A stretch of DNA of 64,000 nucleotides from Peronospora farinosa (lineage: Eukaryota; Oomycota; Peronosporomycetes; Peronosporales; Peronosporaceae): the NCBI GenBank assembly GCA_947646735.1, contig CANTFK010000848.1, positions 1-64,000 of the forward strand, written 5' to 3'. A program made the position numbers and the translations under genes. Of the stretch, positions 1 through 10,800 are shown piece after piece. Positions within the stretch are counted from its first letter, which is position 1. The number at the start of each line of letters is the position of its first letter. The notes beneath the pieces were generated by a model. It was not told the DNA's origin, searched no databases, and saw only the letters and a program-made list of their open reading frames with translations.

Positions 1-1023
1 ATAACTATCTAATAAAACTTAGTCATTAATAACCTTGTCTTGAAAGTACAAACATGTATGCTACCTTCGTGCATCCCTTTATTGCGCGCGTCTATCGGTC
101 ATTGGTCAGCGCCCTGGTTGTAATAATGGCCTATATTAACCAATTTCAAGGAGATGCGAGGACAACATTATAGGAAAAGGTGATATTGTCAAAAATTATT
201 AGCTATAATAATATTTTTATTGACACTTCTTATAAGTGTCAATATTATGTAACGGACTCACCCCGTTACAGGATTCAAATACAAGTAACTCCTGCAGCTT
301 CGAGTGGCTAATGTCAATAAGGTTGTATGAAATACTACTCGGCACTTCATTACATTTACTTGGTGTCCTTCTACCATAAATGAAAGTGCACGTATTTGTA
401 CTTTCTTGTTGCTGATGGATGGGTAGTTGTCCAAGTGCACAACTCACCCATTCGTCAGCAACAAGGCTCCTTTGGCTTTGGTAGGCCAGAGATAAATGCC
501 TTTCACTGTAACTTGCCATGACAGTAAAGGTTCGGAATTGTCTACTCAAATGTCGGAAAATGGACTATATATGTTAATTCGCGTCGTGCAATGCCGTCCA
601 TATGAACTAAAAAAGAGTCAAGTGAGTGATGGGTGCGGAAAGTGGGTGTGACTTCGATTTTCCGTGAGTGAGACATAGATTTTCTTCAAATATTATAAAA
701 GAAATTCCTTTGAGCTAAATTTCCCGTGACCAGATTCAAACAATCCACGCGATCTCACAAAATCAGTCGAAAGCGCGCTGGCCCAACCTCTGGCTCCACT
801 GAAATTGCTGCTGTAACTTGAATAGGACGTCCAACGTCGAAAGAAATCAGGCTACATTCGTATTAGAAAATTAATGCATTGTACAGAAAAAGTCTGCACG
901 GATCATTGTTGAGCTGTACATTTCTGCAAAACAGTCCTAATCAGATAAACTGCGCAAGTCCACACTCATAAACATGGCACAACACCACTGCCTAGTCCTG
1001 TACTGCCAGCCTTATGCAGCGAA
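1..1023. other. Gene-poor left edge, possible LTR remnant
   Basis: No convincing gene is seen here. There is a near-perfect hairpin at 219-243 with 10-bp arms (ATTGACACTT and its complement) around a 5-base loop. Just after it, at 248-270, an 8-bp palindrome (TGTAACGG / CCGTTACA) resembles the first bases of the Gypsy LTR at 53653, which also starts TGTAAC and folds back on GTTACA. This may be the start of a related LTR, but I could not identify a matching end, so the assignment is tentative. The rest is AT-rich and presumably holds the 3' flank of the neighbouring prolyl hydroxylase gene. Confidence 0.35.
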
Positions 1024-3120
1024 TTACTTCGTGGACCAAAAATTGGCGCCTTCTTCGGAATCCGAATCCCACATGAACGAATTGGCGCCCCATTTTACAC
1101 CTTCTTGAGGCGGACAACCACCGTGGCGACTCATGGGGTCAGGAATGCCATCTGGGGTTTGGACGTAAAAGAGAGAAGCATGCAAGCCGAGAGGAGGCAA
1201 TGCTAGACCAGAAGAGCATTCGTCCATTCCGTCGCGTACGATTTCTTCATCCGAATACCGATCCAATGAGAAAGGAAAGACCGTCTCACCACCAACTTTG
1301 GTCTGGTTGTTCAAATATAGGAACAGTGTCACATACCGCTGCGGATGGAAATGCTGAACGTACTCGGGCAGCTTGTAACGCAGCTCCGGGACGTTACCAA
1401 CACGTGCTTCCCAGGTACGGATCGCCAGCTCGGCGAACTGCGGCCAAACCTGCATCATTTTGAGTAGAACGTGGTTGCGTCCGCGGTTAAACACCATCCA
1501 GTCGTACCATTCCGAATTGGTCATGCGTATAATAAAGCCCGGGGTGTAGTCATCAAGGATAAATCCCGTCAGCATGTCTTGGAACTTTACTGTAGACCGG
1601 GGATACAAGCTTCCATTAGGACGAGCGTCCGCCGGCACCTTATCTCCTAAAAAGCTCACGCGTTCCTTCGCCCAACGAACCCAGTAAAAAAAGTGTGAAA
1701 CGGAGTTCGTGTCGTGCTTGGGAAACGTGTAGCGAAGCTCACCAAGACCCAGCTTCTCCTCCCACGTCTTGACAATGCTCGGCAAGTACGATGGTCGCTG
1801 GTCCGTCTCCATCAGGGCCTCCATCATGTTTTCGGTACCATTGTCCAAATTCAGACGAATCCACTCGTCATACTTGGTATCAAACAGCGCGTTGAATCTG
1901 TTGGACGTGTTCATGTATTCATGAAACGCCTCAAGAAGTGCATTCGGAAAAATGATCGGATCATCAGCATTCGGAAACAACGGATCACCCTCCCGAAACT
2001 TTTCAGGTACACTGCTCTGGTCCAGGCCACGAAGTTTTTCTGCTGCCCACTTAGTCCACACCACGTAATCCTCAAACTCAAACGAGTCTGCGCCCTTCGG
2101 CAAGACCTCGCGTGAGTGAAAGGTATCAAAGTGCTGCCGGTAAAACTCACCAGCAGCGTACCGCACCAATTGCATCCTCCCAACAAAAGAAGGACTTGGA
2201 AGTCGACTAACACGGGCCGAGCGCTTTTGAAAGTCACGCGTGAACAAGCTGTCAGGCAAAAAAGCTGTGTGGCTCGTGCGTGACTCCGACACCACTTTAG
2301 ACGTATTGCCTCCGTCCACCATTGATCGGTTCAGGGTCAGCGACCCAATTTCAATAACCTTATCAGCTTCTTCCTGGGTGAAAAAGTACTTCACATCAAA
2401 CACCTTGGGACTAATACCCATAGTCGTCAACGTCACACCGTCCTCCAAGATGTACTTGTATCCCTTCTTGATACCAGGCCACTGCCACAACTGAAAGTCT
2501 AACAACACATGAACGATATTGTTCGTATCACGTAACTCCTTTGTATTGCGAACTGGCCAGCCCATTTGACTGTAAAGACGTACGCCGTTCGCCATCAAAT
2601 CTCGGTCTGCACCAAGCCACGCCGCTGCCATCTCCGCCGCCTGACCCAAACAGTCAAATTGACCATTCCAGGACACGTAGACGCCGTCGTTGGCACCGTT
2701 GAGCATGAAAAAAACTCTGTCGTCGGTCATGGGCTGCTCTGCCTCCATTGGCTCCGTAACAGGGAACACTTTACCTTCAAACAACGTCGAGGCGGAGTAG
2801 TCGGAGTCATTGCATTTCAACTCACTCACAAGGTGGCGTACCTGGATTGCCACCATGTCCGTCTCGTATTTGTACGGGACATTTTCCGTACTGGAGTCTA
2901 CGAGTCCTGACTTGGCTCCAAAGATGGACACGAGGTCGTCCAGACTTTGCAGACCGCCGGTACTCAGTGGTACATTTGCGTACTTGGCGTAACCTATAGC
3001 GAGCGCCACTACTACACCGGTCGATAGAATCGGCAACAAAAAGCTAGAGCTTTTCTTGGTCGTAGGTTTCTTGGGGCAGGCGGACTTGTCGTTGCTCGAA
3101 GCGGGTTCATTTTCAGACAT
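1024..3120 (-). CDS. Prolyl 4-hydroxylase-like 2OG-Fe(II) oxygenase, membrane-anchored, with duplicated insert
   Basis: Single-exon gene of 698 residues from the ATG at 3120. Residues about 26-45 form a hydrophobic segment after a Lys-rich stretch, suggesting a type II membrane anchor in the ER or Golgi. The C-terminal half carries the signature of prolyl 4-hydroxylase alpha-type enzymes, which hydroxylate proline using 2-oxoglutarate, Fe(II) and O2: RTSHTAFL, then QLVRYAAGEFYRQHFDTF with the HxD iron ligands (His330, Asp332), a strand VTLFLYLN, the distal His666 in SRHGGCPP and Lys676 in GVKWGAN, ten residues later as expected for binding 2-oxoglutarate. Unusually, about 260 extra residues separate HxD from the rest of the barrel and contain two related copies of a W..WA.E-VP-R-TWE-ELRY unit (about 349-468 and 475-589). 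All metal and co-substrate ligands are present, so activity is plausible. The substrate is unknown. Confidence 0.8.
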   Translation of the reverse strand: MSENEPASSNDKSACPKKPTTKKSSSFLLPILSTGVVVALAIGYAKYANVPLSTGGLQSLDDLVSIFGAKSGLVDSSTENVPYKYETDMVAIQVRHLVSELKCNDSDYSASTLFEGKVFPVTEPMEAEQPMTDDRVFFMLNGANDGVYVSWNGQFDCLGQAAEMAAAWLGADRDLMANGVRLYSQMGWPVRNTKELRDTNNIVHVLLDFQLWQWPGIKKGYKYILEDGVTLTTMGISPKVFDVKYFFTQEEADKVIEIGSLTLNRSMVDGGNTSKVVSESRTSHTAFLPDSLFTRDFQKRSARVSRLPSPSFVGRMQLVRYAAGEFYRQHFDTFHSREVLPKGADSFEFEDYVVWTKWAAEKLRGLDQSSVPEKFREGDPLFPNADDPIIFPNALLEAFHEYMNTSNRFNALFDTKYDEWIRLNLDNGTENMMEALMETDQRPSYLPSIVKTWEEKLGLGELRYTFPKHDTNSVSHFFYWVRWAKERVSFLGDKVPADARPNGSLYPRSTVKFQDMLTGFILDDYTPGFIIRMTNSEWYDWMVFNRGRNHVLLKMMQVWPQFAELAIRTWEARVGNVPELRYKLPEYVQHFHPQRYVTLFLYLNNQTKVGGETVFPFSLDRYSDEEIVRDGMDECSSGLALPPLGLHASLFYVQTPDGIPDPMSRHGGCPPQEGVKWGANSFMWDSDSEEGANFWSTK

Positions 3121-3371
3121 TGGTGTACTTGACACTAAAGACGAATCACTCGTTGTACTTATGAGAGGTTCTAGATAAATCGTCAAATGCCTGCCAGCTG
3201 ACGTACGTCAATTGCGTCTTTCGAGCGATGTGATTGGTCATAAGAATTAATGGATTGTTGGTGAGACAGTGAAAGCGAACCCTACTCCTTGCGATCGACC
3301 AGCAGATAATACTGGACGCAAGTAATATGACCGTGAAAGATTGCAGCAAAACCGGAGCTTATCCGTTGAGC

Positions 3372-4328
3372 TTAACGCTTGATCTGCTCGAGCAAACCCT
3401 GTCGGATAAGCTGCTCCACGACTACACGTCGTAGGAAATGCTGCGAATGTGCCGTTAAATTCACTACCCCGCTCTCTGTCATAACCTCGCCGCAATCACG
3501 CAATACGCGCACCTCCACGTACAAGTCCTTTGGAGGTTTCAGATCCTGCGACAACAATCGCAAGATCAGCACGAGCATTTAACCAATTGCAATAAACAGC
3601 CAATATAGTACCGCCGATAGATCGAGCTCAAAGTCGGTCATGTAATCCGTCAGCAGCTGGTCATACTGATGAAAGAGCTGCACCTCACGCTGGCATAAGC
3701 TTTCGAAACAAAAGAGCAATATCTCAGTATGTTGCAATCAAACTTTAGTACTTGGTAGACATGTACGAACTTCTGAGCCAGCGAATCAGGGATAATGGTA
3801 CCCGTTTCCCACCGCAGTGCTTTAATCTTTTCCATGCGGTGATATCTGCAAGCAGAGTAATCATCTCAGCAATGTTGCACTCATTACAACTGATACTTTC
3901 AGTGAAAGAGTTACCTACACATAAGCAATGAGACAACGCTTATTGCGCAGTAGACACTGGTGGTTCACGACGAGTCCGCAATGCACGGACGCCGGTTGTG
4001 TTTCCAAGTTGTCTTGGAATGCCCTGTTCTCAGCAAGTAGCACAATAGTCGCAATAATTAGCGTCCTCGTCAACCTAATAGCTGTAAATCCACGTCGCAC
4101 GTCATCTTCCTCGCTATCTCCTTATGCAGCAGTCGTGACTCCTCCACCACCTGTCGCACCAGATCTTCCTGCACGATGCCAACCGTCAATCATCATCATC
4201 ACTAGTAGTTCCATAAAGCAAACAACTATCCTTATAACGCCATATCTCTCTACTTTGCTCACATTAAATGGCGGTAGCCAGTCGCTACGCTGCAACTCTC
4301 GAAGCAGCTCTTTTCCCATTGCGTTCAT
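3372..4328 (-). CDS. GINS1: GINS complex subunit PSF1
   Basis: Six short exons on the minus strand: 4328-4263, 4168-4094, 4028-3919, 3845-3767, 3689-3612 and 3545-3372. All junctions are GT-AG and phases agree, giving 193 residues against 196 in human PSF1. Diagnostic stretches are KELLRELQRS near the N-terminus, LLRNKRCLIAYVYHR and IKALRWETG in the middle, and PPKDLYVEVRVL followed by SQHFLRRVVVEQLIRQGLLE at the C-terminus, which match the family closely. PSF1 is one of four GINS proteins; with Cdc45 and MCM2-7 GINS forms the replicative helicase at nuclear forks. The exon 2/3 junction is the least certain because that linker is poorly conserved; I chose it by frame and a CTAAT-like branch site. 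An in-frame ATG 39 bases upstream of the chosen start exists but would add residues the family lacks. Confidence 0.88.
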
Positions 4329-4570
4329 TGTGCCAAAAAGCGAACTTAAGAGATGCAATACCTTCATGCGAACCTATCGGAGTGATGTCCACGTCGCTTC
4401 AACGTCAGCAATAGCTAGCAGCAAGGACAACAACTTGTAGCCTGAGGTCCTCGTTGAGGCTTTCCACTCTTATCCTTTATGCTCACACAATCCAAAAAGT
4501 AGTTTCGCAGTTTTGCATCCAACGACGCAAATTTCACAAGTGTCATCAACGAGAGGTTTTTTTACGGGCT

Positions 4571-4903
4571 CTATTGAAGCGAACAAGGATGCCCATCAGC
4601 ACTACAGAAGCTGTTGCAATCACGTCTAGCATCTACGCTGACGGAAAAGGCTGCTGGAGCTTGCAGAGCTGGTTCAAATGGTCGCAAGGATCGAGTGAGA
4701 CGACTTTGGGGACCTCGCCACGACACCCGTTGCTCTGTTAGAGCAAGCTTTGGCTGCATGTTGTAAACATATTCATAGGTGTGAGGAGAAGGAAGAACTT
4801 TCAACGTAACGGTAATCCGGCTGCAGTCTTCTTGATGTAATCTGGGCGGTGGATGAGTATGCAGTCCTCCCAGGTCGAGGAACCGTAGAAGCGACGGGGA
4901 CAT
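4571..4903 (-). CDS. Unassigned open frame upstream of PSF1
   Basis: A minus-strand frame of 110 residues starting at an ATG at 4903. I recognise no family. The first 60 residues look like real protein (a mixed segment ending TYEYVYNMQPK), but there is no domain signature and no clear partner exon. It lies on the same strand as PSF1, about 240 bp upstream of its start, and could instead be an exon of a small gene or chance reading through 5' flanking DNA. Transcript evidence would decide. Confidence 0.2.
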   Translation of the reverse strand: MSPSLLRFLDLGGLHTHPPPRLHQEDCSRITVTLKVLPSPHTYEYVYNMQPKLALTEQRVSWRGPQSRLTRSLRPFEPALQAPAAFSVSVDARRDCNSFCSADGHPCSLQ

Positions 4904-4918
4904 CTGCACGAAAGCCAA

Positions 4919-6350
4919 GTAGATCTGCTACTTTGAAATGAAAGACCACAGCACGACTTCATGTCGAGCTGAAAAACTGCCTAATAAGTAAGATAGATGG
5001 ATATTTGCTAACATCGAAGAAGGAGCTGATGGTCAACAAGAAAGGCGTCGCAAAAAACGTGATCCTTGCCATAGGCTTACTCTTAAATACCTCTATCGAA
5101 GTCCTCTTTTGATCGCTAGACCGAGCATGGCCAGTAGGTATCGCTTCTTTGAAAATTTCGAGCAGGTACAGGACGAATCAGCCTTGTCGCTATGTCAGCT
5201 AGAAAACTGTGCTACCAGCGAACATTTGACAACTAAAGAAAGCGGTGAGGACAGATTGGTCGATAACAAGTCAAAGAAAAAGAAAAAATCAAATGCAAAA
5301 ACATGAAGGAAGAGGGAATAAATCTAACATACGTCGATGTTCGATTTGGGTGTAAGCATTGAATGTTTAATTTCAAGCCCGCGATAGAAGCGTACGCTAT
5401 AAGAACGTTGGCAGTAAAACATCGAGCGACCCGTTCCGAGTATGTTACTTCATCAATCAACACCTGAAAGTGTGTATACGCATGTTAGTGTTTCCAGTAC
5501 ATCGTGGAAGCCATCACATTTAAATGAAAACGCAGCAACGCTACGACTCTATTGGGAGATCATAGCTAATATATTGCCGTTTTGTTTTCTTTCATCTGTA
5601 CATTTTGTTTTCTCTCATCTGTACATTTGCCTACCCAAGAATCACTCTAAATATTGGGTCAGAGAGCTGTTGGAAAGTGGAACTTCGTATCTAGCCGGGT
5701 ACTAGATGGACGCCGGTGAAGTCTGCTAGGTTGTTCTAAAATAGTCTATTTTGAGGTAGTTCTAGAATGTTCGATGCATCGGTAAACTGTGTGGCAGCGG
5801 CAGAGGCCGCTGCACTGAGTAGGATCACTTTGCGATCGGTAAGCCACTGAGGAGGCCCGCGGCGGCGGGCCGAAACGCGTCTGGCACGCGTCCGTAAGTA
5901 CAGTCATTTTGTCATGCTTTTTAAGTTCCAACAAGAGCTTGCTTAAAATGTAACGAATGAACTTAGTAGAAAATTGAACATCACATCAATAAAAAAGGGG
6001 AAACGTCATCCAACCTTTTTGCTAGTTCCCAAATTATATAAATTTGACAGGTCAGAATGCCATAATTAAAACATCTTGATGGATAGCAAAGAGGTGTGTG
6101 ATGAATAACGCCTTAAAAACAAAAGCTAATTAATTTGCTTTTATAGAAGTACAGTATAGTAAAGCTGACAACCAAGAATTCTATACATTGTTTTCCTGTA
6201 TTCATTAACTACTTGTTACATCGACATTCTCCACCCAACTTTTTAGTAAATGGGTAACAAAATACTCTATCCTGATGCAGATACCCAACAAACACCTTTT
6301 GTCTTCACTGAATTAAGTCTTGATCAAGATCAACATCATGGAGTGCGCCA
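4919..6350. other. Gene-poor stretch with a GC-rich repeat-like segment
   Basis: About 1.4 kb without a convincing gene. A short frame at 5109-5306 ends in a lysine-rich run and has no family signature. At about 5577-5628 a 24-base T-rich unit ending TCTGTACATTT is repeated twice in tandem. From about 5690 to 5900 the base composition becomes markedly GC-rich and contains short inverted stretches (for example AAAATAG/CTATTTT, and GGCCCGC/GCGGGCC interrupted by GGCG), standing out from AT-rich surroundings; this looks like a fragment of a transposable element, but no ends could be placed. Sequence from 5940 to 6350 is AT-rich with nothing recognisable. Confidence 0.4.
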
Positions 6351-6455
6351 TGTTGGCAAGCAAGCTTGTTGCAGTCGGAAGACGATAAGATTCTGTATAT
6401 TAATTGCTTTGACTTTTTCTATACCTGTCTTCTAGCCACTCTCTCTCCAAACACT

Positions 6456-7527
6456 TGTGGTAGAGTGGGTTATCAAAATTGTATGATGAGACCCCAAACC
6501 ACTCATTGTGTCGGACTGCCGAGTCGGACACAGTGAGTGGTGGAGGGGGTACCCCGATGCCCATATTAACCTTCTTCTCACCTCGTGTACCCGTCGGATG
6601 GCGGTTTGCACTCTTCAGAAGACTTGGTGAGGATGTAGACGTCTGCCTTGAGGGAGGTAGACCTGGGGGGCCTCGAGTGGATATGCTTCACTTGGTTGGC
6701 CAGTAAGTGGCCACTCGATCGACCTTGTCGAGTTTGGGCTTAGAGCCAAATTCTTCAGGGAGCTTGTCGTCCCTGGCCTTTTCCTTCTTGTTTCAGGGGT
6801 GACCTTTACTTTGCTCCCGGACCTTGAGGTGAGGGAGACCGCTTCCGATAGCGGGTCTTGGGGGGGGGGTGTTGCTACTCGAACGAGCTCACAGGCCAAA
6901 TATATCCTGGAGCTCTATTCGCCCTTGAACTTCGCTACACAACTGTCTTCGACGGGGGGCCAAAATATATCCCTTCCCGGAACAGTGAGTAGTTCTTCTT
7001 GAGTGACGGAGTCGTGCCACGTAGATCGCAAATTGAGTAGTATTTAATATATTCCTATCCTTTTATCTCCTTTACTCTATTCTTGCCTGAAGCTCTGATT
7101 CCTTGCGTCGACTGGTCTGATCCTCGTGTCAACTGGTCAGGAGTGACTGAGTACCGAGGGACGAGGAGGACCAACGAGGGACCCAGGTATACCAACGAGG
7201 GACCGGACCGACCAATAAGGTACCGGGTCTACCGACGAGGGACCGGGTCTACCAACGAGGGACCGGGTCGACCAATGAGTGACCCAGGTCTACCAACGAG
7301 GGGCCAGGTCGATTAATGAAGGGCCATGGTCAACTCCCTCCGGTACCGGTTGACAGGTACCCTGATACTGATTTTTCTTCTGTAGGTCCTGCAGATTGTT
7401 CTTTGCCAACGGTCGCTCGCCCTCAAGGCCCCTGTCTCTCTTTTCTATTATCCCTGACCCACGGTCTTTACTCCGAATCCAACTGGATTCTGGGGTCCCC
7501 ATATCGCAAAAACAGCACTTCACCACA
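6456..7527. mobile_element. Nested insertion, probable solo LTR
   Basis: The left Copia LTR runs normally to CCAAACACT at 6455, then resumes at 7528 with CACTCTGTGCTCC, so 1,072 bp were inserted. The insert begins TGTGG and ends CCACA, a perfect 5-bp terminal inverted repeat with the TG...CA ends typical of LTRs, and is flanked by a direct CACT duplication (ACACT if the boundary is moved by one base). No coding signature is visible inside. A size of about 1 kb, TG/CA ends and a short target duplication fit a solo LTR left after recombination. The parent family cannot be named from this copy. Orientation is unknown. Confidence 0.7.
7169..7325. repeat. 20-bp tandem repeat inside the nested LTR
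   Basis: About seven and a half imperfect copies of a 20-bp unit close to ACCAACGAGGGACCGGGTCT. Individual units differ by one to four bases. It sits in the right half of the nested insertion, so it was probably carried in by that element. The array stays open in one frame and would encode repeats of TNEGPGR type, but the frame has no proper start or family match, so I regard it as non-coding. Confidence 0.75.
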
Positions 7528-7846
7528 CACTCTGTGCTCCAACCATCTCGATATAGATGGTTGCTAATCAACCCTACTAATACCCACTTTCACTGACCAT
7601 CCACGACCAGATGACGGCTGGCTATTCGCAAATCACGATCTTCAGCCTCAACTTCCAACACTTCTCCTCGATTGCGCCTCATGTCTTCTCTCTCTCCATC
7701 CTCCAACGTCCTTTCCCTTCCTTAGCGTCCTTGACATCCTTCTAGCTTGAGCTCCTCTCGCGCGCTTCCACCATGTCGCGCACGATGACGCAGCCATCTC
7801 GCCCGCTCTCTCTCTCTCCAGTCCTTCATCCGCGTCGCGCTCTTAC

Positions 7847-10800
7847 TTAAGCCGTATCAGGCTGCGCAGCTTCGCCATCTTGGTTACGTCGAGAGGCTTT
7901 CGTCATCAGATCCGCGATCATCAGCGCGGATCGAACGTGCTGCGCCATGACGATACCGCGTCGATAGAGATCGCGCATATGCTTATGCCGCACGTCGATG
8001 TGCTTGGCCTTAATCGAGGAGGCTTTGCCTTCAATCTGGCTGATGGCTGCCTGATTGCCCACGTGCATCAGCATAGGAGCAACCGGCGCCATGCCCACCT
8101 CTCCGAGCATCTGGTGCAAGCCAATGAGCTCACGAGCGACCTCCGACACCGCGACGAACTCAGCCTCCATCGTCTAGAGGATCATACCGCCCTGTTTCTT
8201 TGCGGTCCATGACGCTTCCATCCCATTGAGGAGCACCACACCTATGCTAGCAACTTCCGGTACGCTTTGTCAGCTGCAAAGTCGGCGTTGCTATAGGAAT
8301 CGAGCTGCAGCGCGTCACGACTCATTCGCGCCGGCGCCATCTCAATCTTAGGCGTCTCGGTGCCCTTGAGGTACCGCGCGACATACTTGGCGATCTTCCA
8401 GTCGAGCACCCGAGGAGCATGCGTCTGCTTAGTCGCTTTGTGCACTGCATCGCGCGACCCACAGTAGGCTCCCGACGAGCGACTGGAACGCATTGATCGT
8501 CGCACCACCACCTGTGCTTGTCGTTTCCAGCAACGCGACGTCGTCCTCAACCACCTCGTAGTAGTCGTCCCCAATCGGCGTCTTCGTCGGGTTTGCATCG
8601 CTCATCCCATGAGCACGAAGGAGCTCCTTGATGGCCTACCCCTGGTCTATGCGGTACGCGCCGTCGCTTCCGAGCTTCATACGCATCCCCAAGAATTGTT
8701 GACGTTTACAAGGCGACAGCGACGCAAGGCTTACGAAGAATCTCTCGACCGCTGCGACACTCGTTCCAGTCGCCAACAGGTCGTTCACGTAGACGCCGAC
8801 AACGAACAGCTCGATGCCGTCGCGCTTGTGGTACAGACACATGTATGACTAGCAGCGCTCGTACCCCGCATCGCTGAGTCGCGCATGATGTAACTGGTTC
8901 CAAAGGATCCCAGCTTGCTTCAGCCCGTACAGGCTCCTCAGCATCTCCAAGACGACCTCGCCTGGATGCGTAGCACCGATATTGCGCAGATTGATCTTCG
9001 ACACGGTAATACCGCGTGGAACATGCAAGTAGATGTCGAGGCGTGTTTTCTTCTCGGCACGCACGTATACGTTCGGGATGTCTCCGTGCTTGGTCTACAC
9101 GCCTCACGTTGCTGCGAGCGCCAGCAAGCCCTTTGCCGTCGAGATGTCCATTAAAGTGTAAAAGGTCAGAATGCAATCGATGTGGAGCATTTGCTTATTG
9201 CCGCGTGCGACAAGCCTCGCCTTGTATCGCTAGAGCTCTTCGTCAACTCCCGTCTTGATCTTATAAACCCACTTGAAGTGGAGAGCGTTCACGCCCGGTC
9301 TGCGCTTCGTGAAGCGCCACACATCGTTGCTCTCGAGCGCGGCGATCTCCTCTTGCATCGCTGTCTACCATTCCGCGCGCTTCGTGCTGCGCATGGAATC
9401 TCCATAGTTAAGTGGATCGCGCTCTAAAAATACGCTAACCGCCTCCTCTCGCATCTCTCTCCTCCTGACGTGCAGCTGATTGCTCTCACTTCAATGCGCT
9501 GCGCGTTCTGCTCGCTTGTCGCTCCCATGGCTTATTGGTCTTCTTGCGAGATCCGTCACCATCTTGCGCTGCTCCATTTTCGTCGCGAATCGCCACTACT
9601 GCCTCTACAGTTGGCGCTGTCCCTTCCGCTTCGTCTTCTCGATAGCCATCCTCCATTGCGCGCTCCAGTTGTGCGTTCTGCGCATCGGACAGCGTGGAGA
9701 TATTATTCACGTGTTGTATGACGACTAACCTTTTTTCTCGCTTAAGGAGGACCTTGTACCCCTTCGTCTCCTCTCTCACGTCCACGATGATGCCTGTCTG
9801 CGATCGCTGCTGCAGCAAGCTCTTGCGCGTATCGCGTTTGACGCTACACGAAGACCGAAGACGACGATGCTATACAGATCCGGCGTCTTTCCCGTCAGCA
9901 CCTCCATAGGCGACGCTCTCTTTGCGTTCGCTCGCGTTGGGCTTCGGTTCGAGACGTGGACGGCGTACTGCACCGCTTCGCCCCAGATCTGCAACGGCAG
10001 CGCGCATGCGAAGTTTATGCTGCGCGCGAGAGTAAGCACCGTCCGTTGCATCCTCTCTGCCTTGCAGTTCGATGCCTGGTTGGGCGCTTCTGACACTTGG
10101 TGCGCGACACCCATGCGCTTGCAGAACAATTCAACATTGGGGTACTCGCCACCGTCGTCCGTTCGCAGCACTTGAGTCTTGAAACCGAAGAGATTCTCAA
10201 AGTGGACGAGAAACGATTCAAACTGCTTCGCCGCCGCGTCCTTCGTGCGCAAGAGGAACACACGGCAGTAGTTCGACTTATCGTCGATGAAGTTGAACAA
10301 ATATCTATTGCCGAGGCGATCCTGCGGCGTCATTGGGTCCTTAAGGTCCGAGAAGATGACGCCGCCGATTCTTTCGATTGGAAAGTTGGCGTAGCTGTCT
10401 TGCTGTGACTGCGCGTTTTACGTCTGCTTGTCCTCGAGGCATGACACTCAAACCATGCGCTTCTTGCTGGTCATTCGAATTCCCGACGGCGGATCGCGCG
10501 CCATACGCTCGATCTTATCGAACGCTAGGTGGCCGAGTCGATGGTGCCAGTGCAGCAGCGAGGCTTTGCGCATGCCGTTCGCATCAGCATCCATCGCACA
10601 TTCTTCGAGCGCGGCCATGATCGCATCTTCAGCGCTGTGCCTCCCTTGTGTCGCTGTAGTCTTAACGTACAGCACGTTGCTGTCGGTCACAATGTCGAAC
10701 ACGACTGTACCGTCGCTGCGCCGTACTAGCGCGCCTTTGTTGCCGTCGTACACGAGGGCAAACCCTTTGCTCTCCCGCTTCCCGTACGAGACGATGTTAT

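Larger units (their letters stand above)
6351..7660 (-). repeat. Copia 3' LTR (left copy, interrupted)
   Basis: LTR sequence is 6351-6455 plus 7528-7660, about 238 bp once the insertion is removed, close to the 234 bp of the other copy at 12431-12664. It begins TGTTGG and ends CCAACA, an inverted terminal pair. Relative to the other copy it has scattered substitutions in nearly every block of 20 bases, which suggests an old insertion. Confidence 0.8.

Noticed and set aside
3650..3835. Stand-alone 61-codon minus-strand gene starting MEKIKALRWETG
   Set aside because: It is the fourth exon of PSF1 read through into its intron.
7083..7316. Open frame over the 20-bp tandem array with NEGPGR repeats
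   Set aside because: It follows from the repeat and has no true start; the surrounding sequence is LTR-like.
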